From Gammaproteobacteria bacterium (GTDB lineage: Bacteria; Pseudomonadota; Gammaproteobacteria; Burkholderiales; Burkholderiaceae_C), in the NCBI GenBank assembly GCA_018903185.1, contig JAHIQV010000264.1, positions 1-6,612 on the forward strand: DNA of 6,612 nt. Reading direction: 5' to 3'. The notes beneath the pieces are model-generated. The model saw only the letters and a program-made list of their open reading frames with translations, did not search any database and had not been told where the DNA came from. Below, in pieces: positions 6,122 to 6,612 of this stretch (positions are counted from its first letter, which is position 1; every line of letters starts with the position of its first letter). The translations under genes were made by a program, and so were the position numbers.

Positions 6122-6127
6122 AGCATA
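6122..6127 (-). promoter_or_regulatory. Possible extended -10 element, leaderless start for DUF502
   Basis: On the - strand, TGCTATGCT is an extended -10 (TGN plus TATGCT, 4 of 6 to TATAAT). It ends 6 bases before the DUF502 ATG, which would place transcription start at or next to the start codon. No -35 hexamer of quality is visible at 16-18 bases, which an extended -10 can tolerate. This would explain the poor ribosome binding site but has not been tested. Confidence 0.3.
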
Positions 6128-6150
6128 GCAGCCGGCGTGCGAAACGGTGT

Positions 6151-6189
6151 GACGCCAGGCGTCTGCGCCCGGCGATGCGCCCGGGCGTC
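6151..6189. repeat. Cluster of short inverted and direct repeats in the divergent intergenic region
   Basis: GACGCC (6151-6156) is followed by GGCGTC at 6158-6163 and again at 6184-6189, so it can pair with either copy. TGCGCCCGG occurs at 6164-6172 and 6176-6184, a direct repeat with a 12-base period. CGCCCGGGCG (6178-6187) is a perfect palindrome. The cluster lies 36-74 bases upstream of the DUF502 start, in the 212-base gap between divergent genes, where an operator could sit. Its GC richness means some of this repetition could be chance. The rest of the gap shows only weak promoter-like hexamers. Confidence 0.4.
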
Positions 6190-6327
6190 ACCGGGGAGGG
6201 GCGTGGCTTGCAAAACCGGAAAGCAGCCCCAATTGCCATTTTCTTGTGCCAAGCTGTTTCATGGCCACCGCCATGGCGTGACCCGCGCACCGAAGCGCTT
6301 CATACTCCCGGAACTCCCAACCGCCCG

Positions 6328-6612
6328 ATGGCTCTTTCCCTCATGAATGGATTTTCTGACTTTCTGGAGCGCGTGCTGCGTGGGCTCCTCAAGCTCGTGC
6401 TGGTGCTCGCCGCCCTGGTGTTTGTGGTGAGCTTCCTGCTGGCGGCCCTCGTGGTGGTGGCGGGCGTGTCGCTGTGGTCGCTGATCACCGGGCGCAAGCC
6501 GGCCCCGGTGGTGATGTTCAGCCGCATGCGCGAGCAGTCTCAACGCTACACCCGCGGCGTCTGGCCCGGTCAGGCGGGCGCGCCGGCGGGCGATGTGGTC
6601 GATGTGCAGGCC
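6328..6612 (+). CDS. Small hypothetical membrane protein, 3' end outside the window
   Basis: An open frame of 95 codons runs to the right edge with no stop, so the gene is incomplete here. The protein has a short N-terminal amphipathic stretch (NGFSDFLERVLRG, 7-19), then a very hydrophobic segment (about 20-54) that could be one long helix or a tight two-helix hairpin. A basic loop (GRKP, 55-58) and a polar tail rich in Arg, Gln and Gly follow. I do not recognise a named family. The start could be the ATG at 6328 or the one at 6343; neither has a Shine-Dalgarno sequence, and 6343 would begin MNGFSDF. Codon use (strong G/C at third positions) supports real coding. It is transcribed away from the DUF502 gene and may share its regulatory region. 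Confidence 0.65.
   Translation, partial: MALSLMNGFSDFLERVLRGLLKLVLVLAALVFVVSFLLAALVVVAGVSLWSLITGRKPAPVVMFSRMREQSQRYTRGVWPGQAGAPAGDVVDVQA

Noticed and set aside
6233..6262. TTGCCA (6233-6238) and TTTCAT (6257-6262) as a promoter for the small + strand membrane protein
   Set aside because: The spacing of 18 is tolerable, but the -10 match is weak and the predicted start is more than 60 bases from the ATG with no supporting signal. Similar hexamer pairs arise by chance.

Overview
The window is GC-rich chromosomal DNA that looks like a betaproteobacterium of the Burkholderiales, most likely the Comamonadaceae (Hydrogenophaga/Acidovorax-like). This is inferred from base composition, protein families and a palindromic repeat whose core (GGCTGAGCCTGTCGAA) I associate from memory with intergenic DNA in that group. 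No mobile element, phage gene, CRISPR array, tRNA or rRNA is visible. It reads as ordinary core or soft-core genome with a few unusual non-coding details.

Layout. A CopD-like four-helix membrane protein lies on the + strand at 94-564. Five genes then lie on the - strand, in transcription order: a DUF502 membrane protein (6115-5495); a large acyl-CoA synthetase (NDP-forming)/GNAT acetyltransferase fusion (5498-2802); an exported intradiol ring-cleavage dioxygenase (2722-2084); a YdjM/DUF457-type membrane metal-dependent hydrolase (2021-1017); and a small EthD-family protein (911-591). The right edge carries the 5' part of a small + strand membrane protein (6328 to the edge), divergent from the DUF502 gene.

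How the genes relate. DUF502 and the synthetase/acetyltransferase share an ATGA stop/start overlap, so they are very probably one translationally coupled operon. The other - strand genes are separated by 62-105 bases, and each gap contains a hairpin-forming sequence, so they may be separate units or an operon with internal attenuation. The dioxygenase and the EthD protein both belong to families linked to aromatic or xenobiotic breakdown, but nothing here proves a shared pathway.

Non-coding structure. A REP-like repeat appears as a long inverted pair at 2752-2814, and one arm supplies the stop codon and last residues of the acetyltransferase. A degenerate single copy lies at 36-61. A perfect 18-bp palindrome sits between the convergent CopD and EthD genes. 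Two genes without a good ribosome binding site (starts at 6115 and 2021) each have a TANNNT hexamer exactly 6 bases before the ATG, a possible leaderless arrangement. I found no clear candidate for a new multi-gene system. No stretch over 300 bases lacks a gene; the longest gene-free stretch is 6116-6327.
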